From: Candidatus Eiseniibacteriota bacterium
Lineage (GTDB): Bacteria > Eisenbacteria > RBG-16-71-46
DNA length: 64,000 bases
Direction: 5' to 3'
Assembly: GCA_016178725.1 (NCBI GenBank)
Contig: JACOSV010000032.1
Coordinates: 1 to 64,000, forward strand
Under the pieces are notes generated by a model. It saw nothing but the letters and a program-made list of their open reading frames with translations. It did no database searches and was not told the origin of the DNA. Shown here in pieces: positions 19,301 to 27,069 of this stretch. The position numbers and the translations under genes were made by a program. Positions within the stretch are counted from its first letter, which is position 1, and every line of letters begins with the position of its first letter.

Positions 19301-21553
19301 GACCATCGTGAACGACTGAGTCACGTAGATCGAGGCCGGGATGCCGTTGAGACTCACGAACACCGGGACGGGATCGGTCGGCGGCGGCCCGTTCACCGTG
19401 ACCACGAATCGGCGCACGGCGAACCCCTGCTGATCCACGGCGACCGATCCGGTCGCGGGCACGCCGTTGACGTAGGCGCACGGCGCGCCGCCCGTGACGT
19501 GCATCGTCGAGCGCACGTAGATCTCGAACGTCCCGACCTGCTGCGGCCGAACAGTAACCGTGAAGTCGTTGCGCTCGGTGTCGAGCCACTTCCAGTCGTT
19601 GTCGACGTACTCGGCGGCGAGGTAGCTCGCGGTCATCGGCTGGCACGAGGCGTCGTTCATCGCCCCACCCGCCGGCGTCTTGGCGAATCCCGGCGTGTCG
19701 CCGCCCGACGAGCTCGAGACCCACTGCGCGTCGCCCGTTCCGGTGAGCTCCGGGAACGAGACGCTGATCCGTCCGTCGTCGCTGGCGGCGCCGTCGTTGA
19801 GGACGCTCGCGGTCAGCGTGATCGACTGCCCGAGCGAGATCGTCGTGGGCAGACCCTGGACGTCGGTCGGGAACGAAGGCTGCGGCGCGGTGGGCGGCGG
19901 CTGGACCGTGACCGTGAACCGGGTGACGGGCCATCCCTGCTGATCGATCACGCCGCTCTGGCCGCCGGTCGGCACACCGTTCACGTACGCGCATGGCGCG
20001 CCACCGGTCGGGTGCATCGTGCTGCGCACATCGATGGCGAACGTGCCGGTTGCGGTCGGCTGGACCGTGAGCGTGAAGGTGTTGGTCTCAGCGGCGAGCG
20101 CCGACCAGTCGTTGTCCTGATACTCGGCCACCAGGTAGCCGGCGGTCATCGGCTGACAGCTCGCGTTGCCGATCGTCGCCCCCGCCGCATAGGTGACGGG
20201 GCCCGGGCTGTCGTTGCCGGGCTGCACGGCCACCCACTGCGCGTCGCCCCCGCCCGTCAGCTGCGGGAATCCGACGCTGATCCGACCGTCGTCGCTGGCC
20301 GCCCCGTCGTTGCGCACCGCGACCGAGAGCGTGATCGTCTGCCCGAGCGAAATCGAGGACGGGAGCGTCGAGTTCGACGTGAAGACCGGCGCGGGCACCG
20401 TCGGCGGCGGTGGAGGCGGTGCGGAACCCAGCGCATACCACGTCGGCGGGCCCAACAGCGCGAGGAACCAGGTGTCGTTCGGCAGCCCGCCGTTGTAGCC
20501 CGAGAACACCACCATGCGATCCGATCCGTCGATGATCGCCGTGTGGTACGTGCGCACGCCGGGCGGTCCGCCGGCCGGCGAGACCTGCGCCCACGCCGGA
20601 TTCCCGCCGCCCCCGAACGACAGCGTCCAGAGGTCGTTGAGGATCGTTCCCGGCGCGCTGCGACCGGCGAACACCCACATCTCGTCGCGCTTCGCGTCGT
20701 AGACCGCGCTGTGACCGGAACGCGCCGACGGCGCTGTGCCGGACGGCGTCAGCCGCTGCCACGCCGGCGTCGGGGCGAAGTTGAGCGCCCAGACTTCGTT
20801 GTAGTAGCCGCCGTCGGTGCCGCCGAACACGATCATCCGGTCGCGCACCGGGTCGTAGATGGCGCTGTGCTCGCGCCGCGGCGAGGGCGGCGTGCCGGAC
20901 GGCGTGATCTGCGTCCACGCCAGCGTCGAGAGCGACAGCGCCCACACACCGTTCAGGTAGCCGGCGTCTTGGTAGCCGCCGAACACGATCATCCGATCGC
21001 GCAACGGATCGTAGATCGCCGCGTGCAGCGAGATCGGCGGCGGCGGCGTTCCGAACGTCCCGAGCAGCGTCCATTGCGGCGACGACGAGGCCGAGAATGC
21101 CCACGTGTCGTTGCGTCGCGACGGATCGCCGCCGCCGAAGACGATCATGCGATCGCGCAGCGCGTCGTAGATCGCCGTGTGCCCCATCCGCACCGGCCCC
21201 GGCGTCCCGGGCGGCGTGACCAGCGTCCAGTCGTTGCTCGCGCCGAGCGTCAGCTGCCAGAGCTCGTTCACGGGATTGAACTGCACGCCGCCGCCGAACA
21301 TCAGCATACGGTTCTGGCCCGGATGGTAGATCGAGGTGTGGATGTAGCGGCCGTCGGGAACGGTCGCCTGGGCATTCATCGGCGCCGGGTAGCTCGGATC
21401 GGGGTGCGCCTGCGCCGCGGCGGCGGAGTCGGAGAGCGCCGCGGTGCGCGCCGGGCGCGCGGGCGCGGCGTGCGTGCGCGGCGCGAGGCCGGCGAGCAGC
21501 ACGAGCACGGCGATGGCCGAATGTGTTCGGATAGGCGGCCCCCTTCGGCCCAA
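16328..21553 (-). CDS. giant secreted protein: Kelch, five novel repeats, Kelch, Fn3-like, sorting-type end
   Basis: I start this at a TTG (21553) because it places a clean signal peptide (hydrophobic AIAVLVLLAGLAP, then THA-APA) at the N-terminus. The frame is open to a GTG at 21667, but the added 38 residues are arginine-rich and a GATAAT -10-like hexamer at 21620-21615 would lie inside them. From this start the order is a first Kelch region (about residues 65-370), five DDGRIS repeats of about 170 residues each, and a second Kelch region nearly identical to that of the neighbour. A fibronectin-III-like segment (RVRLVWSV to YGYRLGVDEGG) and a FlgD-like sorting domain ending GVYLVRLTHENRILRGKVAVLK follow. 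The protein is about 1741 residues. The function is unknown; adhesion or envelope structure is a guess. Confidence 0.78.
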   Translation of the reverse strand: MGRRGPPIRTHSAIAVLVLLAGLAPRTHAAPARPARTAALSDSAAAAQAHPDPSYPAPMNAQATVPDGRYIHTSIYHPGQNRMLMFGGGVQFNPVNELWQLTLGASNDWTLVTPPGTPGPVRMGHTAIYDALRDRMIVFGGGDPSRRNDTWAFSASSSPQWTLLGTFGTPPPPISLHAAIYDPLRDRMIVFGGYQDAGYLNGVWALSLSTLAWTQITPSGTPPSPRREHSAIYDPVRDRMIVFGGTDGGYYNEVWALNFAPTPAWQRLTPSGTAPSARSGHSAVYDAKRDEMWVFAGRSAPGTILNDLWTLSFGGGGNPAWAQVSPAGGPPGVRTYHTAIIDGSDRMVVFSGYNGGLPNDTWFLALLGPPTWYALGSAPPPPPPTVPAPVFTSNSTLPSSISLGQTITLSVAVRNDGAASDDGRISVGFPQLTGGGDAQWVAVQPGNDSPGPVTYAAGATIGNASCQPMTAGYLVAEYQDNDWSALAAETNTFTLTVQPTATGTFAIDVRSTMHPTGGAPCAYVNGVPTGGQSGVIDQQGWPVTRFTVTVQPPPTAPQPSFPTDVQGLPTTISLGQSITLTASVLNDGAASDDGRISVSFPELTGTGDAQWVSSSSGGDTPGFAKTPAGGAMNDASCQPMTASYLAAEYVDNDWKWLDTERNDFTVTVRPQQVGTFEIYVRSTMHVTGGAPCAYVNGVPATGSVAVDQQGFAVRRFVVTVNGPPPTDPVPVFVSLNGIPASIYVTQSFTMVATVRNDGVTSDDARIDVSFPSLTHFTDTQYASGLPGDDSPGVRRVAPGNNVPTSACQFASAAYLLEEYEDTSWLQGEINTLTLTVRPPAVGTFYFYVRTTMHKPGSSSCTVASALPSDGDAGYVDQQGWAVKRYAVQVNPQPPSPAPVFVGNVTVPSSVTLGQSFMLSCTARNDGGQSDDGRIAVSFPTLTASTDYNWVVLGTSDDIPGMVRLPVGSALTDVNCQPVTGVCVAAEDRDNGWLGVGTESNTMTLTITPQVAGVFPIYARAAMHTSGGQPCDIVGAVPTDGEAGFVDQQGWPVRRYLVTVNTPASPPKPTPVVTSIGSLPASITLGENLMVTATVRNSGTTTDDGRVSFSFPSLTSPADGRWVTDASPLEGGTFAVFSAGSAMINAQCQAIATGYLTSEYRDMSWLGLNNETHVVKVTVQPQAVGSFDVYVRSTMHTTNGASCDLVDGWASSGTLTTDQQGWTVKKYTVQVLAPATPVAPAAVAWQPLAPAGDPPPARYGHAAVYDPVRDQMVLVAGNWGDCDIYNWALQFSPTLQWSPLPTFVGPGARTDERWHHSLIYDALDQQVVTYGGFCLQLKPDVMALDLTNPTSWARALGSGTPPTAREGHAAVYDPVRNRMLVIGGYDGTSRNDLWQLSLPDMVWTPLAPGGAAFPGRSDHSAAYDPVRDRVIVFGGQAGNWLNDVWALSLSPTVQWTQLTPSGTSPGPRQQQTMIYDPGADRLLMFGGADLSRHSDLWELRLAGAPAWNRLWSTNVGPSNRLLHTAVYDAARHRMVVYGGEVASGSYADDVWALALDAPTATTVDLVSADATAERVRLVWSVFGAPQPGATVYRQSAGSAEWRVLGTPAVSHDQLTYEDRAIAPGARYGYRLGVDEGGTETYSATTWVTVPAAGAAELALGPAAAGADGRDITVTFTLPDDHAARLDLFDLGGRRLAGRDVGSLGAGEHRVALSDGRRLAAGVYLVRLTHENRILRGKVAVLK

Positions 21554-21721
21554 CGGCTCGTCCGTGACCCATCGCAGCCGTGCCCAGGGGGGACTTGGGT
21601 GGCCGCGTCGGAGGATTATCGCCGATGGACCGCACGAATGCCGCAGAAAACGCCGCCTTCGGGGCACCGCCCGCCGTCGGGAGCCGCGCCGATCACGACG
21701 GTTCGGTGAGCCTGAACTCGG

Positions 21722-22192
21722 TCAGCCTCGCGGCCAGAGCGACGCCACGCGCCAGCGGATCTCGTCACGCACGTCGCGGAAGATCGCGAGCCGCTCCGCC
21801 TCGGGCGCGGCCGCCGGATCGGGCAACGGCCAGTGGACGCGCCGCACCGGCGCCGCGACCGCGGGGCAGACCGCCTCGGCCTCGCCGCACAGCGTGACGA
21901 CCGTGTCGGCGGTTTGCCACGGCACGTCGTCGAGACGCTTCGAGCGCTGGGAGCCGAGATCGATCCCGGCCTCGCGCATCACCTCGATCGCCAGCGGATG
22001 CACGGTCGAAGGCTCGCTCCCGGCGCTTATCACCTCGACGCCGGGCGGCGCGAGCGCGCGCGCGAACCCTTCCGCCATCTGGCTGCGCGCCGAGTTGTGC
22101 ACGCACAGGAAGAGCACGCGGACCGGCGGCGCGGTGATGATCGCGGGTGGAATGGGTTTCGTGGCCATCGTGCACGGCTCCGTGGGATTCAT
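21722..22192 (-). CDS. arsC: thioredoxin-coupled arsenate reductase (LMW-PTP fold)
   Basis: This 156-residue enzyme of the low-molecular-weight phosphatase fold reduces arsenate to arsenite. The P-loop is CVHNSAR (Cys30 to Arg36), preceded by VLFLC. The relay cysteines occur in TLCGEAEAVCP, as in the thioredoxin-coupled ArsC family and unlike simple tyrosine phosphatases. The general acid aspartate fits HWPLPDP. I take the ATG at 22192, which overlaps the DUF72 gene's stop (ATGA), over upstream open frame. No arsR, arsB or acr3 gene lies next to it. It is instead the last gene of a dinB-DUF72-arsC cluster. Confidence 0.88.
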   Translation of the reverse strand: MNPTEPCTMATKPIPPAIITAPPVRVLFLCVHNSARSQMAEGFARALAPPGVEVISAGSEPSTVHPLAIEVMREAGIDLGSQRSKRLDDVPWQTADTVVTLCGEAEAVCPAVAAPVRRVHWPLPDPAAAPEAERLAIFRDVRDEIRWRVASLWPRG

Positions 22193-23046
22193 GCGGGCAG
22201 GTTCTGCTGGCGCAGGAGTTCCTGCATCAGCTTGGCGCTCCGCGCCGCCTGTCCGGCGTGGCAGTTGTTGAAGAAGAGATACGTGCGCCGCGCCTGTTCC
22301 GCAAGTGCGGCGACCTTCGCCGTCCACTCGGCGAGCTCGTCCGCGCGATACGAGTAGTCATAGCGCAGCAGCTGGCGATCGTCCGTTCCGCTTCGCCCCC
22401 ACCACGCGCCGGCGTTACGGCCGTGAAAACGAACGTACGCGTCCTCGGCCGTGCGGAGGACGATCGGCGGCATGAGACCTTTGAGCCGGGGCTCGTCCAC
22501 GGCGCAGAATCCGATCCGCTGCCCGCGCAGCATCGACTCGAGGTCGGGCGCGGCCCACGAGTCGTGGCGGAACTCGGCGAACAGCGTCTCGCCCTCGAGC
22601 CGCTCGCGCATCGCCGCGAGGTGCGCGCGGCTCTCCTCGTCGTTGTGGAACGCCCACGGAAACTGGGCGAGCAACCCGTCGAACTTGCCGGCGTCCTTGA
22701 GCGGCCGCATCGCGGCGATGAAGTCGCGGTAGAGCGCGGGTTCGCGCGCGCCCTCGTGCGTCATCGAGCGGTGGAGCTTGACGACGAACCGGAATCCCTC
22801 GGGCGTCTTCCTCTCCATCTGCTGCATCATCTTCGTGTCGGGCGGCCGGTAGTAGGTCGCGTTCACTTCGACCGCGGAGAAGTGTCGCGCATAGAACCCG
22901 AGCTGCTCGGACGCTCGGATGCCGGGCGGGTAGAACGGGCCGATCCAGTCGGGGAACGAGTACCCCGACGTGCCGATCACGATCGGGCGATCGGGCAGCG
23001 GCTCGGGCAGGAACAGCTCGAGCGCGCCGCTGTCGCGCGCGGTCAT
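22189..23046 (-). CDS. DUF72 family protein (YecE-like TIM-barrel)
   Basis: This 285-residue DUF72 (YecE) protein shows family features: the opening IVIGTSGYSFPDWIGPFYPPG, then FSAVEVNATYYRPPD, FVVKLHRSMTH, LAQFPWAFHN and the late YLFFNNCHAGQAARSA. The family is a TIM-barrel of uncertain biochemical role, sometimes suggested to act in nucleic-acid or base-damage processes. The ATG overlaps the end of dinB, and the stop overlaps arsC. Coupling to a translesion polymerase hints at a stress role but does not prove one. Confidence 0.9.
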   Translation of the reverse strand: MTARDSGALELFLPEPLPDRPIVIGTSGYSFPDWIGPFYPPGIRASEQLGFYARHFSAVEVNATYYRPPDTKMMQQMERKTPEGFRFVVKLHRSMTHEGAREPALYRDFIAAMRPLKDAGKFDGLLAQFPWAFHNDEESRAHLAAMRERLEGETLFAEFRHDSWAAPDLESMLRGQRIGFCAVDEPRLKGLMPPIVLRTAEDAYVRFHGRNAGAWWGRSGTDDRQLLRYDYSYRADELAEWTAKVAALAEQARRTYLFFNNCHAGQAARSAKLMQELLRQQNLPA

Positions 23047-24272
23047 GCCTCGCGCCTCGCACGGCCTCCGGGGCGACCGCCCACGGGGCCGAACGGCACG
23101 TGCTTCAGGCGGCGGCGGCGGGTCATCGTCGCCGCCGGGATCAGGCTCGCCTCGCCGAGACGATCGCGCACGCGATCGAGCGCCGTGCGCAGACGCACCG
23201 CCTTGAGATCGTGCGCGAATAGCTCGGACTGATCGTGCTCGGGCGCGCGCTCGAGCTGCGACACCGTGACGCCGACCAGCCGCAGCGCGTCGCCCCGCCA
23301 GTGCTCGCGCATGAGCGCGCGCGCGGTCTCGAAGATCGGGCGATGCTCGGCGGTGAACCCCTCGAGCACGCGCTGGCGCAGCCGCGTGACGAAGCGGCGA
23401 TCGCGCAGCTTCACGCACACGGTGCGGCCGACGTAGCCCTCGCTGCGCAGCCGGCGCGCCACCTGATCCGAGAGTCGCAGCAGCATGCCCTCCAGCATCG
23501 CCGGATCGTCGCTGTCTTCGGCCAGCGTGACCTCGTGCCCCATGGACTTGGCCTCGACGCCCTCATGATAGGGAACGAGCGGCGTGTCGTCCTTCCCCCA
23601 TGCCGCCTCTTTGAGCTGCGGGCCGATGATGCCGAACTCAGCCTTGAGCGGACCCGCGGGCGCGCGGCCGAGATCGCCGACGGTCATGATGCCGATCTCA
23701 CGCAGCCGCGCCGACATCTTCTCGCCCACCCCCCACAGCGCCTGCACCTCTTGTGACCAGAACTCGGCGCGGAATCCCGCTTCGTCGAGCGCGGTCAGCC
23801 CGCGCGGCTTGCGCACGCCGGCGGCCATCTTGGCGATCAGCTTGTTGGGCCCGATGCCGATCGATGCGCCGAGGCCGAAGCGCGCGTCGATCGTGCGCTG
23901 GAGATCGCGCGCGATCACGCTCGCGTCGTCGAGCGTGGTTCCGGGCTTGCCGACCGAGAGGAACGCCTCGTCGACGCTGAACGGTTCCACGTCGGGCGTG
24001 ATCGAGAGATAGAGATTCAGCAGTTGCAGTGAGAGCGCGACGTACTTCTCGGGATCGCCCTCGACGTAGATCGCGTCCGGGCAGAGCCGCCGCGCTTCCT
24101 GGAGCGGCATGCCGGCGCGCACCCCGCTCGGCCGCGCTTCGTACGACGCCGCGGTGACGACGCCGCGCCGCGACGGATCGCCGCAGACGATCACCGGCTT
24201 GCCCCGCAGTTGCGGGTGATGCGCCTGCTCGACCGAGGCGAAGAACGCGTCCATGTCGACGAGCAGGATCAT
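23043..24272 (-). CDS. dinB: DNA polymerase IV (Y-family)
   Basis: This 409-residue translesion polymerase has the Y-family motif ILLVDMDAFFASVE at the N-terminus (metal-binding Asp), SYEARPSGVRAGMPL, and the second catalytic acidic pair in FSVDEAFLSVG. An IGIGPNKLIAKMAAG helix-hairpin region and a little-finger domain follow. It incorporates bases opposite damaged templates at the cost of fidelity. I use the ATG at 24272 because MILLVDMDAFF is the normal family start. A GTG at 24290 would fall inside the operator-like repeat. No C-terminal clamp-binding motif is obvious, since the end is very basic. Two palindromic sites lie directly upstream. Confidence 0.95.
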   Translation of the reverse strand: MILLVDMDAFFASVEQAHHPQLRGKPVIVCGDPSRRGVVTAASYEARPSGVRAGMPLQEARRLCPDAIYVEGDPEKYVALSLQLLNLYLSITPDVEPFSVDEAFLSVGKPGTTLDDASVIARDLQRTIDARFGLGASIGIGPNKLIAKMAAGVRKPRGLTALDEAGFRAEFWSQEVQALWGVGEKMSARLREIGIMTVGDLGRAPAGPLKAEFGIIGPQLKEAAWGKDDTPLVPYHEGVEAKSMGHEVTLAEDSDDPAMLEGMLLRLSDQVARRLRSEGYVGRTVCVKLRDRRFVTRLRQRVLEGFTAEHRPIFETARALMREHWRGDALRLVGVTVSQLERAPEHDQSELFAHDLKAVRLRTALDRVRDRLGEASLIPAATMTRRRRLKHVPFGPVGGRPGGRARREA

Positions 24273-24285
24273 AGGTGCACCATAG

Positions 24286-24299
24286 TGCACGCATGTGCA
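24286..24299 (+). promoter_or_regulatory. LexA-box-like inverted repeat upstream of dinB
   Basis: The top strand reads TGCAC-GCAT-GTGCA, a perfect 5-base inverted repeat with a 4-base centre, ending 14 bases before the dinB ATG (read on the minus strand). From memory, the Fibrobacter LexA box is TGCNC-N4-GTGCAT, which this matches except for the last base. A further GGTGCACC palindrome lies at 24274-24281. Regulation of dinB by LexA is standard in other phyla, so an SOS operator is a reasonable inference. Confidence 0.5.
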
Positions 24300-24317
24300 G
24301 TATTCAAGAGACGGGAT

Positions 24318-24337
24318 CGTATGCCCCGGGGCATACG
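24318..24337. promoter_or_regulatory. 20-base perfect palindrome upstream of dinB
   Basis: CGTATGCCCC is followed directly by its exact reverse complement. It sits in the 90-base gap between the zinc-ribbon gene and dinB, upstream of the LexA-like site. It could be an operator for a dimeric regulator. It has no T-tract, so a terminator is unlikely. Confidence 0.5.
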
Positions 24338-24362
24338 TGTTGCCGGAATCAGCGCGTGAGGA

Positions 24363-24662
24363 TCAGTGCTTCACGCAGGTGCCGACGAGCGCCGAGACGA
24401 TCGTCGACGAGATGCTGAAGATCAGCATGCGGCGCCACCACTTCGCCTGCGACGACATCTGCGGGCGGAGCTTCGGCTCGAGCGCCAGGAGCAGCGCGGG
24501 TGGGATCGCCTGCTTGCCCGACTCGGGCTCGGCATGCGGATTCCTGGCGCCGCAGTAGAGGCAGGTTGGCGCCTTGAGCAGCGCGAGCGGCCGGCCGCAC
24601 GAGGCGCACGTCGCCTTCGCTTCGACCGCGGGTGCGGCCCTCGGGACGGCACGGATTCCCAT
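24363..24662 (-). CDS. small zinc-ribbon protein with one C-terminal membrane helix
   Basis: This 99-residue protein is not assigned to a known family. Residues 18-39 form a zinc ribbon (CASCGRPLALLKAPTCLYCG, two CxxC pairs 13 residues apart). A charged linker follows, and the C-terminus has one predicted membrane span (LIFSISSTIVSALVG, about 80-94). The ATG is at 24660-24662. It follows ccmF by 64 bases on the same strand, so it may be the last gene of the cytochrome-maturation transcript, or it may belong to the dinB side. Zinc-ribbon plus membrane-anchor proteins of this size are common and mostly uncharacterised. Confidence 0.65.
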   Translation of the reverse strand: MGIRAVPRAAPAVEAKATCASCGRPLALLKAPTCLYCGARNPHAEPESGKQAIPPALLLALEPKLRPQMSSQAKWWRRMLIFSISSTIVSALVGTCVKH

Positions 24663-24726
24663 GTAACGGTTATCGGCCCGCGGGCGCCGCGGCTTGAATG
24701 GCGGCGCGAGGCGGCCGGAACGCGCT

Positions 24727-27069
24727 CTACGCCGCCGGTGCCCCGCTCGTCGCGCGGCGCAGATCGATCGCGCGGCGGACGACGCTCATCAGCGCGCTCG
24801 CGAGCATCACGATCGCGCCCAGCCACACGAGATTGATCAGCGGCTTGGTGCTCACCTCGACGGCGAGGATGTTCCCGCCGCTGCCGCGTGCGAGCCCCGG
24901 CACTTCGAGCGCGACGCGGCCGGTGTTGGGATCCACCGACGCGATCTGCACCGATGCGCCGCCCGGCAGGTAGTCCGGGATCCGGTTCGGGATCCCGCTC
25001 TGCATGTTCATCTCAAGCACCGGGCGCGCCGGCACGGTACGGCCGCCGATCTCGACGCGCAGCCGCGCCGCGACGCGCACCACGTCCGTCCCCATCTGCC
25101 GGTCGAAGTCGACGAACGTGTACTTCACCTGCCCGACCTGCTTCGTCTCGCCCTTGGCGAGCCACAGCGCGTTCGCGGACGCATCGTCGCCGACGATCTC
25201 GAGCGGCGAGATGTAGATGTCGTGCGTCAGGAAGCGCTCGATGTGCGGCTTCTTCATGTAGCCCTGGTTGAATTCGCTCCAGAAGAGCGCCGGCCGCGCC
25301 TCGAACTTCCCCTCCGGCGCGTTGACCGCGATCATCACGCGGTTCTTGCCGTTCGTCTCGGGATGGACGCCCTCGAACGTGAGCCGGTAGCCGAGTGCCG
25401 TGCGCTGCTGGCCCTCCGGGAGCTGCACCTGCGCCGAGCGCCCGTAGCCCGACGACGCGACCACGCCGATCAGCAGCAGCGCGGCGCCGAGGTGGCCGAG
25501 ATACGCGACGCCGTGCTTCCACCCCGCGCGGAATCCCTGCAGCGCCACGATCGCGTTCGCCGCGAGCGCGAACGCCGCCGAGAAGACGATGATGATCGGG
25601 ATCACGTCGCGCACGCCCGCGGCGATCGCCGCCAGCGTGGCGATGCCGGCGAAGGCGATCGCGGCGTTCGCCGCCGGCACCCAGATGATGAGCGCCGTGA
25701 TGAGCCAGATCAGCGCGCTGCCGACGATCCACCACCAGAGATCGCCCGGCGCATGCTTCCAGACCAGCAGCACGGTCTGGAATACGAGTCCGACGGCGCC
25801 GCCGATCAGCTGCCCGCTGCGGCCGGGGAGCGGGATCTCCTGCTTGCGCCAGCGCAGCAGCGGCGCGATGCCGAGCAGCAGCCCCATCACCGCCGCGAGC
25901 GGCGCGTTGACCAGGTTGTAGTACGAGGTCTGCACGTTGGACGGGGGCCCGAAGAGCCGCGTGATGAGCGGCGCGCTCATGCCGACCGCGGTCAGCGCGC
26001 ACATCAGCATGAACACCAGCTGGCCGAGCCACATCATCGACTCGCGCGAGAAGTTGCCGAGCTGCTGCACCGGCCCCGGGATATCGCGCATGCGCACGAT
26101 CAAGAGGCCGTAGCCTATCACGCCGATCGCGATCAGGAACGAGAGCAGGAAGCCGTTGAGGCCGAGATTGACGAACGAGTGCACCGAAAAGTCGGCGAGC
26201 ACGCCGCTCCGCGTCAGGAACGAGGCGTAGAGCACGAGCACGTAGCTCGTCACGGCGAGGAAGAAGTTCGTGCGGCGGAGACTCCCCGTCACGCGCTGCA
26301 CCAACAGCCCGTGGAGCAGCGCGATGTTCGAGAGCCACGGGATCAGCGAGCCGTTCTCGACCGGGTCCCAGCCCCAGTAGCCGCCCCAGCCGAGCACCTT
26401 GTACGCCCACACGCCGCCCATGATGAATCCGGTCGCGAGGATCGCGACCGAGAACACCGCCCACGGCAGCACGACCTTGACCCAGCCGTCGTAGTCGCGC
26501 TTCGTCAGCGCCGCCATCGCGATCGCGAACGGCACCGCGAGCGACGAGAAGCCGGTGAACAGCACCGGCGGATGGATCGTCATCCACGGGTCCTGGAGCA
26601 GCGGGTTCAGCCCCTGACCGTCGGGCGGCACGTGGCCGGCCGCGAACATGAGAAATGGCCCGCGCATCACGGTGACGAGGGTCAACATCACGAGCGGCAG
26701 GTTGAGGAAGAACATCGCCGGCGCGATCAGCGCGTGCCGCACGCGCATCAGGATCAGGCCGAGCGTGCACGTGATGAGCGCCCAGAGCAGGAACGTGCCT
26801 TCCTGCCCGCCCCAGAACGCCGCGTAGACGTATTGCGACGGCATCGCCTTCGATGAGTACGAGGCGACGTACTGGTACTGGAACTCGTGGTTGAAGAGGA
26901 TGCGCCAGAGGAAGAACGTCGCGCCGGCCAGCGCCCCCCACTGGACGAAGTAGGCGATGCGCCCGAAGCGCCACGCGCCCGCGCGGCCGCCGGTCGCGGC
27001 GAGGAACGCGAGCCCCGCGGTCATCGACGCGAGGAACGCGACCCAGGTGATGAGGATGCCGAGGTTCAC
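24727..27069 (-). CDS. ccmF: cytochrome c heme lyase subunit CcmF
   Basis: This 780-residue multi-spanning membrane protein of the heme-handling family joins heme from CcmE to apocytochrome c. The tryptophan-rich WWD signature is present as WGGYWGWDPVENGSLIPWL, near residue 225. HPPVLFTGFSSLAVPFAIA and the SFLTRSGVLADFSVHSF segment carry conserved histidines, and DUF3560-type periplasmic sequence fills the C-terminal third. The GTG start overlaps ccmE by four bases. The length is slightly above proteobacterial CcmF (about 650), close to the longer forms seen outside Proteobacteria. No CcmH or CcmI gene follows it here. Confidence 0.95.
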   Translation of the reverse strand: MNLGILITWVAFLASMTAGLAFLAATGGRAGAWRFGRIAYFVQWGALAGATFFLWRILFNHEFQYQYVASYSSKAMPSQYVYAAFWGGQEGTFLLWALITCTLGLILMRVRHALIAPAMFFLNLPLVMLTLVTVMRGPFLMFAAGHVPPDGQGLNPLLQDPWMTIHPPVLFTGFSSLAVPFAIAMAALTKRDYDGWVKVVLPWAVFSVAILATGFIMGGVWAYKVLGWGGYWGWDPVENGSLIPWLSNIALLHGLLVQRVTGSLRRTNFFLAVTSYVLVLYASFLTRSGVLADFSVHSFVNLGLNGFLLSFLIAIGVIGYGLLIVRMRDIPGPVQQLGNFSRESMMWLGQLVFMLMCALTAVGMSAPLITRLFGPPSNVQTSYYNLVNAPLAAVMGLLLGIAPLLRWRKQEIPLPGRSGQLIGGAVGLVFQTVLLVWKHAPGDLWWWIVGSALIWLITALIIWVPAANAAIAFAGIATLAAIAAGVRDVIPIIIVFSAAFALAANAIVALQGFRAGWKHGVAYLGHLGAALLLIGVVASSGYGRSAQVQLPEGQQRTALGYRLTFEGVHPETNGKNRVMIAVNAPEGKFEARPALFWSEFNQGYMKKPHIERFLTHDIYISPLEIVGDDASANALWLAKGETKQVGQVKYTFVDFDRQMGTDVVRVAARLRVEIGGRTVPARPVLEMNMQSGIPNRIPDYLPGGASVQIASVDPNTGRVALEVPGLARGSGGNILAVEVSTKPLINLVWLGAIVMLASALMSVVRRAIDLRRATSGAPAA

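Noticed and set aside
17774-21709. A 1311-codon open frame on the plus strand, antisense to the giant Kelch gene
   Set aside because: Composition is dominated by Arg, Gly, His and Asp, with no domain or repeat logic. It mirrors the repetitive high-GC gene on the other strand, which has signal peptide, repeats and sorting domain.
24318-24337. Palindrome before dinB read as a terminator
   Set aside because: There is no loop and no T-tract on either strand, so an operator is the better reading.
24694-26856. A 720-codon plus-strand frame over ccmF
   Set aside because: Highly charged shadow sequence opposite a clear membrane protein with the WWD motif.
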